Shown: positions 44,002 through 55,599 of the stretch, piece by piece
How positions within the stretch are numbered: position 1 is the first letter of the stretch
How the letters are laid out: each line of letters opens with the position of its first letter
Assembly: GCA_949825065.1 (NCBI GenBank)
Contig: OX463844.1
Span: 27,561,056-27,625,055, forward strand
From: Odontocerum albicorne
Lineage: Eukaryota; Arthropoda; Insecta; Trichoptera; Odontoceridae
Length of the DNA: 64,000 bases
Direction of reading: 5' to 3'
Position numbers and translations under genes: made by a program
The notes under the pieces: generated by a model
Seen by the model: the letters and a program-made list of their open reading frames with translations, nothing else
Databases searched by the model: none
Told to the model about the DNA's origin: nothing

Positions 44002-45386
44002 CTAGCTGTACCCAGCCACGCGTGCTGTGGCTCAGTCTGGTTAAATGGAAAAGAAAGAAAAGAGAAAGCACACGTTTCTAATATGTTTAATTTCACAATG
44101 CTTGTGGGTATACAATATTTTTTATGTATTTCAGCCACTCTCAGTCTGTCGCGTTCATCGCCGTGCTCGCAAATGATCGCGTCCCTCCAAGAGGTCAATT
44201 CACGATATGATTTGAATTCAAATGAAAGATCGATTGCACTGAAAAGAAGAAACAAAGTTATAGCAAAAACATATAAAATTGTGAAACATTAAAAAAAGAA
44301 CTGAATAATATTGTTTAGTTCGTAGACGTCTTTGTTCTTGGCGGCAAGAATAGCTCGTTCACTCAGCCAATCGTGATTCTTATAATTGATTTGAATATTG
44401 GGAAATACTTTTTCAACCAATTCTTCTTTTGACGTCACTAAATTGCAGACAAATTTGCCCCAATACGTTTAATATTTGTAACGACGTTCAGTAATTTTAA
44501 TTATTTTATCGACTTTAACATAAGGCTCGATTCTAATAAATATCAAGCTATTTAGGTAAATACATTACAAAAAACTAACAATATTGACAAATTAATACAT
44601 CTTGTTACAAATTAGCAAAAATTTGGCAGTTCGTTTAAATTAAATATGACGTTTGTCAAAAATGTACATACCAACATCACGCTGTCTCTCTGAAACAAAT
44701 GATCGCGTCACTACAAGAGGTCAATTTTCAATATGATTTGAATTCAAACAAAAATCAATTAACACAATTCAATTTCATCGCTAATTGAACAGAAAAATAA
44801 AAAAATAAGTAAAAAAAACTAAGTGAAACAGATATTCTTTAGAGGTACATGTCAAATACGCACATTACGAAATGAAAATGGTGCATAAATTATTTAGTAT
44901 AACGCAGATGGCGCTATTTTTCAATTAACGTATTTGAAAATTTCATATTTATTATTTAAATATTTTATATTTATTATTAAATATTTTATATTTAATTATT
45001 TAATATTCAAAATAAAAATGGAACTGTCAAAATTTCAAAGCAATCCGTGAATAACTTTCGGAGATTTTTAATTAACGAACATTTACATTTACATTTTTAT
45101 TTATATAGATATTTAATATTTATTATTTAATATTAATTTCGAAACGTCGAAAATGTAATGTGACATAACTGTCAAGTTTAGTTTGCACGTGTCGCTGCAG
45201 GAGGCGCAAACGTTATTTTTTTCTGATTTATAAACTTTTTTATATACAACTGTATATAAATAAAAATATATAAACATTTTCGTATACGAATGCAACCTTT
45301 TGTCAAAATTTCAAAGCGATCGGTGAAGAGCTTTCGGAGATTAGAGATTTTCAATATACGAACATTTACATTTTTTTTATATAGAT
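44002..45386 (+). repeat. Unclassified interspersed repeat (CTAGCTGTACCC start, TATATAGAT end)
   Basis: It starts CTAGCTGTACCCAGCCACGC, a sequence style I know from dispersed arthropod repeats, and ends CATTTTTTTTATATAGAT. An inner copy of the end (CATTTTTATTTATATAGAT at 45110) and a repeated ATGATCGCGTC-CT-CAAGAGG block (44175 and 44700) show that it is composite or internally duplicated. Both ends are preceded by CAAAATTTCAAAGC-ATC and CTTTCGGAGAT. The class is not assigned. Confidence 0.5.
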
Positions 45387-45689
45387 AACAATTCTCTGCC
45401 AAAAGTTGACAGAAAAATGTTTGGAGATGAGATAAGGAACTCGTAAATGAGTTAAGTTTTATAAAAATATACATGCATATATTTTTTAAAGCATCCTGGG
45501 GATGAAGAAATTTTTTAAATGATTTACTAATAAAATAATGTATAATCAATAAAAAAAGTTAGAGAAGTAAACAAATGTAAAAAAATACACATAATAGTTT
45601 TGGTTTACTTATTTTACTTTACGCGGTCAATTTATTAAAAAACTAAATTTTGGGATGAATTATTTCAAAACGAATAAAGAACAAAGAAG

Positions 45690-45870
45690 ACATGGATTGA
45701 AGAAATGCTAGAAATTAAAAAGTACAAGAAACAGAAGAACATGCATGATGAGATATATGGATGCTGAAGAGGCAAAGATTGCGTACTTGTATAGAAATGC
45801 GTGGATATCTTTTCTCTCTGCATACCTCAAAGGAACCTGTCGCAACGGTATATATGTATAAATAAATTAA
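45690..45870 (+). pseudogene. LINE ORF2 C-terminal end
   Basis: It reads RKTWIEEMLEIKKYKKQKNM, HDEIYGC then (frame change) EEAKIAYLYRNAW and SAYLK. This corresponds to the TW-DQV-EMLE-RN...CM--EEAK-VC-DR--WR-I-SAYP ending of the local LINE group. Confidence 0.55.
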
Positions 45871-45999
45871 AATAATGTAAAAAGGGGAATAAATAGTAAA
45901 TACGTATGATGGTGAATATCAAAATACGATACATGATAATGCATTGGAAACCTAGCGACTGTCATACCACAAGACCTCCAAAAATGAAAGAAAAATTGG

Positions 46000-46450
46000 G
46001 AATCCACGTCTCAGGAGATCGAAAAATCTGTTGTGGGTTTTGAATTTGAAAACGGCTATCAAATAAAAATATAGATAGCCGTTTTCAAATTCTGTTTACA
46101 CCTTTAGAAATTTTCTAAATATACAGTGAAAGAAAAGATAATTAAATCTCAAAGGAAGGAAAAATCTCATGTGGAAACATATCAAGTAAAAAAGAAAATA
46201 ACCGCATTACAATTCTACTTTCATATTTTGAAATCTTCAAAATACGCAGTGATAGGAACAATTGAGAACCGACGTCTCAGAAGAACGACAAATCTCATAT
46301 GGCAACAAATCAAATAAAAAGAAGACAACCGCTTTGGATTTGTATTTTATTTTATTTTAATATATACAGAAATAAGAACAACAATCGGGCGTCCAGTCTC
46401 AGAAATGCAGTAACAGATCAAATAAAAAAAAACACGGAAAAAGTTAACCA
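46000..46450 (+). repeat. Diverged tandem repeat, unit about 160 bp
   Basis: Three loosely conserved units share CTCAGNAGA-CGANAAATCTCA, TGTGGAAACATATCAAGTAA or TATGGCAACAAATCAAATAA, AAAGAAAATAACCGC or AAGAAGACAACCGC, and a TTTTGAAATCTTC-AATA block. The first unit includes the perfect hairpin at 46042-46092. Confidence 0.45.
46042..46092. repeat. Perfect 19-bp hairpin
   Basis: Arms 46042-46060 (GAATTTGAAAACGGCTATC) and 46074-46092 are exact reverse complements with a 13-base AT-rich loop. Confidence 0.95.
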
Positions 46451-46884
46451 CGTAAATTCTATATATGATACATACTATATAGTATGTTACACCTTTTGAA
46501 ATTTTCAAACTATCCAGCGATAGTTTGGATAATTGTAATGTTCAAAAGACACTCCTTCACATAAATTCGGTCACATAAACTTGTACGTTTGTATTTTGAC
46601 CCATGACTCGGATTTTAAAAAACTTGCATGCATAATGACCAGTAATAAATCCATTTTTCCAATATTTTAAAATGCACGCACGTAAGCTTACTGGTTATTG
46701 TATGCAAAATATCCTCATTTGATGTGCTGAACATTTCCTGTATTAATTTAGTTACTCGTATAAAACAAGGAAAATAATTTACATTAATGGACTCACGTAA
46801 AATGAGTTCGTTTTATTTTATACACAGTTCAATACTCGTATAACGTTTGCAGTCTACGGGTAAATAGTTTTTAATCCATAGTAT

Positions 46885-47438
46885 AGAACTGTCGGCATCC
46901 TATATGCGCTGAAGTGCCACTTTTTAATTTTTTAAGTATTGTATAATCCGCGTGCCTCTGATATAGTAGATCCAGGAATTTTTCATGGGGTTAGGTGATT
47001 TTTAAAGAAAAATCTATCTTTAATAAATTAAATATTTATTTAATTACAATTATATTACTTCACAATAATTCATTATTACTTACATGGTCCATACGCAATA
47101 TAAATTGAAAGCCTTGTTTAAAATTAAAGCGAGATTTTGCGCAGCAAAAATTTTCCCCCTCAAAAGCTGATAATTTTTCCCTTAATAATTTCGTGTAATA
47201 AAACGAGCCGTTTCGTTTACGAAATTATGCATGTAATTTGGAAATCCTTGGGACGGAGGGTGATTACCCCCGCCATTGAAATCAAACTAATGTTACTATA
47301 ATAAGAATACTTTTTTAATAAATTTATTTTATTAATGTACAAAAGAATTGAATTATTTGTCATTCTTTATGCCTTGCCACCAAAAAACCTTCCACGTGCC
47401 ACCTAGTGGCACATGTGCCATAGGCTGCCGACAGCTGG
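46885..47438. mobile_element. hAT-like MITE (554 bp)
   Basis: The ends AGAACTGTCGGCATCC and (reverse complement) CCAGCTGTCGGCAGCC resemble CAGNGGTCGGCAACC hAT termini, followed by CTATGGCACATGTGCCAC on the right arm. The flanks CATAGTAT (46877-46884) and CATAGAAT (47439-47446) form an 8-bp duplication with one mismatch. No transposase. Confidence 0.7.
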
Positions 47439-47676
47439 CATAGAATATCAAATTATTTTAAATAAATATTTTTAACTATGTATGAAACAAAAAAGTACTA
47501 TAAACGCGCAAGTATTGGCTGACGGCGTTGTGACATCATAACACCCGTCAAGTCACTAGCTTGGCAGTAAACAGTATGTTGTGAGGACATTTTATTTATA
47601 ATATTTTCGATGAATTTGTTGTAACCATATATTAATAGTAAAACACATACTATTATTTAATACACAAAAAAGTATC

Positions 47677-47913
47677 ATGTTTGTTTCAGTAAAGACTGTA
47701 TTGAGGTATTTAAGTAATACACGGTACTTGCAATGTACTTATCTAAGTAGAAAAATGATAATATTGGACAAAAACCTAAAACTGACAACACAAGCTTGTA
47801 CTATATATACAAAATCAATGGTTGTATGAACCAACATAGCAGTTTTATTTCGTCGGGAGTTGTTACGTTATAAGCTAAAATACGTGCCAATGGGCGGCTT
47901 AATGGGAATTTAA
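47677..47913 (+). CDS. Possible small mitochondrial-type protein gene or pseudogene, in-frame TGA
   Basis: ATG at 47677 opens 50 codons (MFVSVKTVLRYLSNTRYLQC...), an Arg/Ser/Leu-rich, acid-free start like a mitochondrial presequence. TGA at 47827-47829 stops it, but the same frame continues for 27 protein-like codons (TNIAVLFRRELLRYKLKYV then PMGGLMGI) to TAA at 47911-47913. A somewhat GC-richer upstream block (47500-47570) and an AATAAA about 30 bp after the TAA would fit a transcription unit. I do not recognise the protein. A mutated retrocopy or a first exon is as likely as a gene; chance cannot be excluded. Confidence 0.3.
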
Positions 47914-48028
47914 AATATTAATTTTCTGAAATTATTTCTTCGAAAATAAATTAATGGACTTTTTAGTTTCTATTTTTTTGTATTATATTAGGTTAATTAC
48001 ATAAGTTGTGTCCGTGGGTATTATATTA

Positions 48029-49310
48029 CATAAGTTGTGTCCGGTTTTTTTTTTTCAAATTAAAAAATCAGCACCAAAAGTAAAACAAAATTTATACGTC
48101 ATTCGAAAGAAAATTTTCTGCTCTTCAAGATGTTGTGTTTGCCTTTACGTTACATTTATTATTTTATTTGATTACAAGCCTTCAAAATGGAATATAAAGT
48201 AGACGAAAGTGAACATTTTCGACACCTCCTTCTGTTCGCGTTCAATCGAGGGAATAAAGCTGCTAGTAACATTTGCGAAGTGTATGGTGAAGATGCTATG
48301 AATGAAAAGACAGCTCGTCGATGGTTTTTGCGTTTCAAAGACGGTAATTTCGACCTGAAAGACATGGAGCGTTCCGGACGACCAGTGGACTTCGACGAGG
48401 ATCGCTTAAACCATATTATTCATGAAGATCCCATTCAAACCACCGTATAATTGGCTGAGCAGATGAATTGTAGTCACATGACTGTATACCGCCATCTTAA
48501 ATCAATGGGAAAAGTCCAGAAGTTCGGCGCTTGGGTTCCACATGTTTTGAGTGAAAACAACAAAAATCAACGTTCGACAATTTCTGCTGGTTTGCTCGCG
48601 CGTCATCGAGCTACGCATGGCCACACAAGCAAAGGTTCCTTTACCGCATCATTACTGGTGATGAAAAATGGTGTCTTTATGTGAATATGAAGAAACGGAA
48701 AGAATGGGTGAGTTATGGTCAACAAGCAACGCCCAGAGCGAAACAAGGTTTGCATCCGCGCAAGACGATGATTTGCATCTGGTGGGATTGGCAAGGCGTC
48801 ATCCACTACGAGATACTTGAACGCAATCAGACAGTCAATGTAGAGCTATACATTCTGCAAATGCAGCGGCTCAACACTGTTGAGCCGCTGTTCACAATTC
48901 AACAAAAAAGGCCGGATCGGCAATGGGGCATTATTCTGCAACACGATAACGCCCGCCCTCATATCGCCAACATTACGAAAAATACCATTCAACCGCTTGG
49001 TTGGGGAGTCCTGCCGCACCCTCCATATTCTCCAGACCTTACGCCGTCGATTTCCACCTTTTCCGGTCGCTTTCGAACAATTTGCGCGGCTTTTCCTTCA
49101 ATAATGACGTCGAATTGTGGACATGGTTGGACGAATTCCTCGAGTCAAGACCGGATGGTTTTTATCGCACAGGCATTGAAAAACTTGAAGAACGTTGGTA
49201 AGAAGTTGTGAATAATGAAGGAGAATACATTATTGACTAATTTGTTGTAATTTATTTTTGTTTTGTCCTCTTGTTCTCTTCATTTGGAAAAAAACGGACA
49301 CAACTTGTGT
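48029..49310 (+). mobile_element. Mariner element (about 1.28 kb)
   Basis: Inverted termini are ACATAAGTTGTGTCCG on the left and, as reverse complement of the right, ACACAAGTTGTGTCCG (49295-49310), bracketing a transposase. The length is typical for mariner. The left terminal sequence TTACATAAGTTGTGTCCG is duplicated 30 bp upstream (47996-48013). TA flanks are present on the right; the left flank is ambiguous because of the duplication. Confidence 0.88.
48187..49201 (+). pseudogene. Mariner transposase, one stop and two frameshifts
   Basis: The N-terminal helix-turn-helix regions are MEYKVDESEHFRHLLLFAFN to GRPVDFDEDRLNHII, then LAEQMNCSHMTVYRHLKSMG. The catalytic domain includes TGDEKW (first Asp), LQHDNARPHIA (second Asp) and HPPYSPDLTPSDFHLF-type sequence split by a frameshift (third Asp). 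It ends GIEKLEERW and TAA at 49199-49201. Breaks: TAA at 48448-48450, a frameshift near 48630 and another near 49050. Otherwise the domains are well preserved, so loss of function looks recent. A 13-bp perfect palindrome lies inside at 48864-48890. Confidence 0.9.
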
Positions 49311-49399
49311 TAACACCAAATACATAAAGGAAAAACTAGAGTTTACCCTATTTCCTTAATTTCTTGACGAGTAAGTTGCTTAACATTATTTTATATATG

Positions 49400-49700
49400 T
49401 ATGGCATAAAACATACTTTCAGTCCGTTTCTCTATGGGGGTAGGCACCGAACTGAAGATTTTTTTCGATTGTGGCATATATCTATCGCCTCATTCCCACC
49501 CATTCAACTTCTCATATAGTTCCATGGCTTTTTATTAATTTTAACATAATCTTCTCTCAACTTCCATTGACTTAATTTAACTATTTTTTTTTCATGGAAA
49601 TTTTCTTACATTCATCGCCCTCACATTCATTCAATTTCGTTTTTGTTGTTCATTCGTTCTACGTGTCCGAACCACCTCAAAATGCTCTATTTCATCCTAC
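49400..49700 (-). pseudogene. LINE 3' end fragment
   Basis: The + strand shows TATATATGTATGGCATAAAA, GGGGGTAGGCACCGAACTG and TTCTCATATAGTTCCATGG, aligning to the CATACATACCATCACGCC-GTCAGGGTAGGCAGAG-TCATACAACTCC layout of copies at 34.3 and 36.0 kb. The block at 49660-49700 (CGTGTCCGAACCACCTCAAA) equals the GHVERM-coding region on minus. Confidence 0.5.
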
Positions 49701-49859
49701 TCAGCACACCAATATTTTTTTAAATTTTATATTTCTCAAAGATTATATTATCTATTCAATTTATTCGGCTTTTACATTTTATTTAACACCTCAAGTTTCA
49801 TTATTTTTAAAGTTTCATACAAATTTTGACGAAATTCGAGACCGATATGTTGCAAGCAG

Positions 49860-50010
49860 AAAATGTAAAATATCTTTGAAATCGTAGGAACCGTATGAAA
49901 AGTTGTATGGATGCAGAGGAAGTAAAAGTGTGTGTGACACGATAGGAAAAAAAATCGCTATGTCCTCTCTACCTACCTCGATAGGAAAATAGGGTGATGG
50001 TAAGTATGTA
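49860..50010 (+). pseudogene. LINE ORF2 C-terminal end
   Basis: It reads NRRNRMKSCMDAEEVKVCVT, then SLCPLYLPR. This is the RNRR-CMKRCM--EEAKEVC-DR ending on the plus strand, next to the minus-strand relic at 49400-49700. A GGTGATGGTAAGTATGTATG 3' end follows. Confidence 0.6.
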
Positions 50011-50191
50011 TGGTATACACATATATGTCTTACTATGTTACTTTTAAAGCAAAAAATCCCATTCTTCCTCTAAAAGTTTCTCATGCTTTCCCAAAATACT
50101 TAAATTGTATGAGAAAATAAAAGTTTCCCACATTTATACAAAAAAAAGGTTAAATTTATTTTCAATTATATTTTTTTGAATTTCCTTCCAG

Positions 50192-50352
50192 TTAAATCAG
50201 CAGAAGCGCAATGACCGCTACCAATCCAGACAAAATGAACAGAAGAGTGGTGAACTGGCCACATGTTTTGTTCTACATCCACATACATGTCCTCTCTATA
50301 TATGGCATTTGGCAGGCCTTCACTGATGCCAAACTCGCCACCACTCTCTTTT
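50192..50352 (+). CDS. Second acyl-CoA desaturase, first coding exon (gene continues beyond window)
   Basis: The acceptor TTCCTTCCAG ends at 50191, followed by a 19-base 5' UTR part and ATG at 50211. It encodes MTATNPDKMNRRVVNWPHVL, then FYIHIHVLSIYGIWQAF and TDAKLATTLF, 47 residues plus one base; donor T|GTAAGT at 50353. The W16-to-F47 region aligns with W124-to-F155 of the first desaturase, including a Trp before the first membrane segment, the same spacing and the same phase-1 intron after (T)xLF. This is strong evidence for a paralogue. It has a normal short N-terminus. No downstream exon with the HRLWSH box was found up to 64000, so the next intron exceeds 13.6 kb or the gene is broken. 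Confidence 0.82.
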
Positions 50353-50700
50353 GTAAGTACGCATTGAAATTATTTAAGAAATAAAGTTATACTTTATATT
50401 TATGGGATATAACAGATCATCAAATGTGTAAAACTCTTCTCTCCAATGATCACCATCTTCGTACTCCTAATGAATCCAATCCTGATGGGTCATGAATTCA
50501 ATCCTGATGGGTAACCTCACAAAAATAAATAATGAAATAAATAAGTTATACTTCTCGAAGGCAACCGAACAAAACAAATTTCTCAAATTTAAATGAACCA
50601 CCGAATACATATTCCATGATAAATAAGAAATAGATAGATAGATAGCTACCAAACAAGGGTGTCAGCTGAAAAATATGTGTCGTCCCCTTTATGCTGCTAT
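50353..50700. other. Start of long desaturase-2 intron
   Basis: AT-rich. AATCCTGATGGGT-A-GAATTC is locally duplicated at about 50475 and 50500. Nothing else seen. Confidence 0.4.
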
Positions 50701-50704
50701 GAAT

Positions 50705-50790
50705 AACTCCTAAATAATAAAACTACAATTTATATAGAACCATTACAAGTGTAGACTATACTGAGGGCGCCAAAACTACTCGTAAGTAAC
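50705..50790 (+). repeat. TATATAGCGC-type short repeat (diverged)
   Basis: AATAATAAAACTACAATTTA, then TATAGAACCATTACAAG, CTGAGGGCGCCAAAACTACT. Same order as the copies at 5371, 20041 and 33083. It ends in TACTCGTA (50777-50784). Confidence 0.5.
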
Positions 50791-51025
50791 GTTACGCGTT
50801 TTGTATTTTAAAGACCTACTAGTCTTCTTTATAGGTTCAAGTAATTTAAATAATATAAAGTAGGTTCATAAAATTGTATACCATTAGCAGACCGTTAAAA
50901 AATAATTCATGACTACTCTATTCTCTCTATCCAACTTCAAATAACTCTGAACTAAATAAGGTTAAACATTCAGTATTTTCAAAACCTTCTATAAAAATTC
51001 TGCTAGTCAAAGATGTAAACAAAAT

Positions 51026-52095
<1,070 letters not shown>

Positions 52096-52099
52096 GAGT

Positions 52100-52510
52100 T
52101 GGCAAAAAAGTGATCAGAGTAAAATGAATGCAGTAGAAATGAATGCATGGCGTTAAATTTGTGGAAAAACACATATGACATATCAAGTAATTATAGAGGA
52201 CTTGAGTATAATGGAATAAGTAATGAGGACTTGAAAAAATAATAAGGATTGAATGAAGCTGATATTCATAAGATGAAAAAAGAGCATTGAGATGATTTGA
52301 CCTCTTAAGAAGAAGAAATTATGAAATACTCAATAAAATAATCCATACAAGTAGTATAGAAGATGCAAACAATTTAAAGTCTTTGAAACATTTGGTAAGA
52401 CCCAATTAATCAAATTGTGAAGGAAGAAATAGTGAAAAGCCTTTATATAGTGAGTATGTGAAAGATGTGTATCAGAGTATAATGAAGTGGATATCTGTTC
52501 TTACTGTAAA
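52100..52510 (+). pseudogene. LINE ORF2 C-terminal fragment
   Basis: It reads MNAVEMNAWR-ICGKTHMTYQ, then EADIHKMKKEH-like and RRRNYEILNKII-like blocks in changing frames, similar to MNAVEM-FLRRVCG-TR-DRVRNE and LRWFGHV-RM. Strongly decayed. Confidence 0.5.
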
Positions 52511-52514
52511 AGGA

Positions 52515-53480
52515 ATACATTGTAGCATGATAGTTTTGATGATGATTGAAACAATATTTGTTTTTTTATTCGTAAATAAATTTACTGTGCAATATATTAA
52601 TTTAATGTACAATATATTAATATTTAAAAAGAACTGATGAATTCGCTTACTTGGTTCTAGATTATCAGTACTCTTTGGTCAAGAAATTTATAAAACTATC
52701 ATAGATTATTTTCCTGTGACGTAACATAGCCATCATCATTGTCTTCCCCTTATTCTTTAGCGTTGAGGTTGCACCATTGCCAACGTGGATATCCACATAA
52801 CCACAGCTTCCTCGCATATTATTACTTTCAATCATTATAATATTATTTAAATAAAAAAAACATACTAGAATTATGCCAGTATCTCAAGGGCTGTTGATGA
52901 CTTCCTTAATTCTAAAGACAAATTATTTTACACCAATGGTATTCGTAAATTACATCAAAGACGGGAACAGTTGTAGCTAATTAGGAAAAATACATTGGAG
53001 ATTAAAAAAATAACTTTTTTATTTTTTGCGGCGGTACTTTTCAATACTCTTAATATTAATTGTTTCAAATTCCTCTGGTTAATATATTATTTATTAAAAG
53101 TAAGCAATGAGGCTTGATTTAATTCTTAGTAATTAACGCTTCATCTTTAAATTGCTTTGTTACATTTTTTGGTTTTGCCATTTCTCATACAATAATAATT
53201 TATATCATGTATGAAATCTGCGGTTGGTTACTTAATTCCTTTTAAGTTTACAAATTGAACGGATTCTGCAACAAGTTCCGTCTGGTCTTCACCAAACCTG
53301 AGTATTACAAATATCTCCATATTCGTCAATCAGCAACGACACTGGTTCCTACACGTTACGACAACTTGATCATACTTCGTGTGAAGGTTTCGGCCATCAC
53401 GAGACGTTGACACACAAGCCAATATATATTTTGTAATCTGAATATGTTATAAATTTATTACATTTTAATATTGTCAAATA
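52515..53480. other. AT-rich DNA, nothing recognised
   Basis: A slightly GC-richer patch at 53270-53410 has no legible domain or ends. Confidence 0.35.
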
Positions 53481-53484
53481 GCAA

Positions 53485-53830
53485 TGAAACGTGGAAAAAC
53501 TAAAACGAGTCGGATAAATGCTGTAGAAATGCATACAGTGTATGACAGAATACGGAAGAAAATGTGAACTTCAGACGGAATTTTTAAGTGGAATGAAGAA
53601 GAACATTTTGAGAGTTTGTGCATATAAAACGAATGAGTGAAGAAAGACTAACAAAACAAAAACATCGTGCAAAGATGAGTGGAAGGCATGGTAGAGGAAA
53701 AACAGGAAAAGCATGATTGGATCAAGTGAATTATATTTTGAAAGACAATTCATGAATGTAGCCCCGAAAAAAATCTAAATCAAAATGGCGTAAATAATTA
53801 TCAGGTACGATACATCAAACAAATGTATTA
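53485..53830 (+). pseudogene. LINE ORF2 C-terminal fragment
   Basis: It reads INAVEMHTVYDRIRKKM, then RMSEERLTKQKHRAKMSGRH and GRGKTGKAWLDQVNYILK-like in shifted frames. Same group as 34285 and 35975; the larger minus-strand ORF is a shadow. Confidence 0.6.
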
Positions 53831-53884
53831 CATTCAATGTGGGTCAACATTTTTCCTGTTAGGAATTTGTATATATGTATGACG

Positions 53885-54100
53885 TACTATGTGGCCTAGT
53901 TGGTAAGTCGCCTGTATTTCAAACGGGGGGTTGCGGGTTCGATTCTCGTTGAAATCCATTTTTTAAACAAAGATTTCAGTCTTTTTTTCACTTATGACCT
54001 TTTAACTCTATGGATGGTTAGAAGAAATATGCACATGGCAATAAGCCCGCCAGGTTGTGCAAAATACAACGAAAATGCAATGCAATGCAATATACCATAT
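53885..54100 (+). repeat. SINE-A copy, well preserved
   Basis: Head CTATGTGGCCTAGTTGGTAA (A box), B box GCGGGTTCGATTCTCG, body CACTTATGACCTTTTAACTC, GGATGGTTAGAAGAAATATG and tail GCAATAAGCCCGCCAGGTTG, ending AATGCAATGCAATGCAAT. Probably one of the younger copies. Confidence 0.88.
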
Positions 54101-54269
54101 GTATAGACAGGTGCGCAGTCCCATCTATTGGTTAAGTAATAATATTAAGAAATGTAGCACACAGCAATGGGTAAAATAAAGGTGTCACAAAAGTCTCTTA
54201 TGGACTCGTTCAATTATTAGAGAATGGTTTACCTTTCGGGTTTCATATGAATGGCACACTTTTTTTTTT

Positions 54270-54345
54270 TTCGGGTACTGTCGGAAATCGAATCCGAAAC
54301 CCTCGGATTAAATTAAAGTATCCTATCAACTAGACTACGGAGAGA
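54270..54345 (-). repeat. SINE-A-like head
   Basis: The reverse complement reads CTCCGTAGTCTAGTTGATAG then GGGTTTCGGATTCGATTTCC, tRNA-like A and B boxes. Body not preserved. Confidence 0.5.
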
Positions 54346-54349
54346 GAGA

Positions 54350-55170
54350 ATTAAAAAAAATAAAGCATTAAATGTTGTCCATAAATCATACAAGGCTAAA
54401 GTATAATACTAGTTCGTATGACCTTAAGGTCATGGGAAAAGGTGACAAAAATAATATATGATAATGACTTATTATTCGGTTGCGTTTAATAACATGGTAT
54501 AACCTAAAGATTTTTTAGAATTGTCCACAATATGAAATTTCTTTTTGATTACATCTAGATTATCTTCTAAGACCAGCTTCACAGAACATTCAATAGGTTC
54601 AGCCTCAAATACTAAATATTAGACGTGATTAAGAGGCATAAAATCTTGATCGTCACATTTTTTTAAATATCCACCCAAATTAGGGTGTTAACAGATAGTG
54701 ATGAATAAGTTGATTACCATAATTGAGAATACAGAATACTATAAGCAAAATCACAATAAACTCTCGTTATCAATATTTCAAAAAATATAAGGGTTATCGA
54801 ATAAGAATATGTTACTTATTTTATATCACTAAAGATAATCCAAGATAAAGTTGTTCTCTTTACCTAGAAGATTCCATACGTCTGTAAATAAAAATAAAAA
54901 AATTAAAAAACAAATGAAATATTCGATTTCGTTTTTATATTTTAGAAATCCATTTAAATACAGAATATTATTTTTTAGCCACAATGGTTTGTTTTGAAAA
55001 CCCTTTTAACTTAACTGATTTCTTTCATTTTGTTTTACATCAAAGTTGAGTTGAGTTTTATAAGGGCTGGTTGTTCAAAAGATATCAGGATAGTCGGCTC
55101 CTGTAAAGTTTTTATGTTAGTTTTAAGCAATAGATTGTAAAATATTTTGCTATATAAACTTGGTATATTG
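54350..55170. other. AT-rich DNA, nothing recognised
   Basis: No ORF with a domain; no repeats recognised. Confidence 0.35.
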
Positions 55171-55174
55171 AATA

Positions 55175-55440
55175 TCCCTTTGCCAACCAGTATGAGAACG
55201 CTCATTACCAAATTTTCTCCCTTCGTTTGATTTTATTTTAATTTTATGTTATAGTTTCAAATAAATAGAAGATATCAAATTAGTAGTATTCATATTTCAT
55301 AAAAGTGGTAGAAATCCAAATTTTGATAGCGTGCACTTACTCTGATTGCGCTTCTAGGACATACTCGTGTTCTGTTTTCTCAATGTTACCAACTTATCAT
55401 TGCTCACTAGCTGAGAATACCAAAGTTTGGGCGATAAACA
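55175..55440 (+). repeat. Unclassified interspersed repeat (copy 2)
   Basis: Partner of 36860-37075: shares CAGTATGAGAACGCTCATTA, CTGATTGCGCTTCT, GTTCTGTTTTCTCAATG and GCTCACTAGCTGAGAATACC. Between CATTGCGC-block and GTTCTG it has an extra ACTCGT-type insert (about 55360-55366). Confidence 0.6.
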
Positions 55441-55599
55441 ATTAAAAAACCTATAGTTTCATGAACTTTTGTAAAATCCACTTTATTTAAAACCCAACGA
55501 TATGTGATCAACAGCGCTCTAAATTCAATCAACATGGTTTGAATAATGTCGTTTAACAAGCATATCCTTTCAATTCTCCTTGAAAAAAAAATTCCCATA

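Noticed and set aside
45178..45549. 123-codon minus-strand ORF
   Set aside because: It crosses the end of an interspersed repeat and has no domain.
47827..47829. TGA as a selenocysteine codon
   Set aside because: No SECIS-like structure was recognised in the short downstream region; a mutation or chance ORF is simpler.
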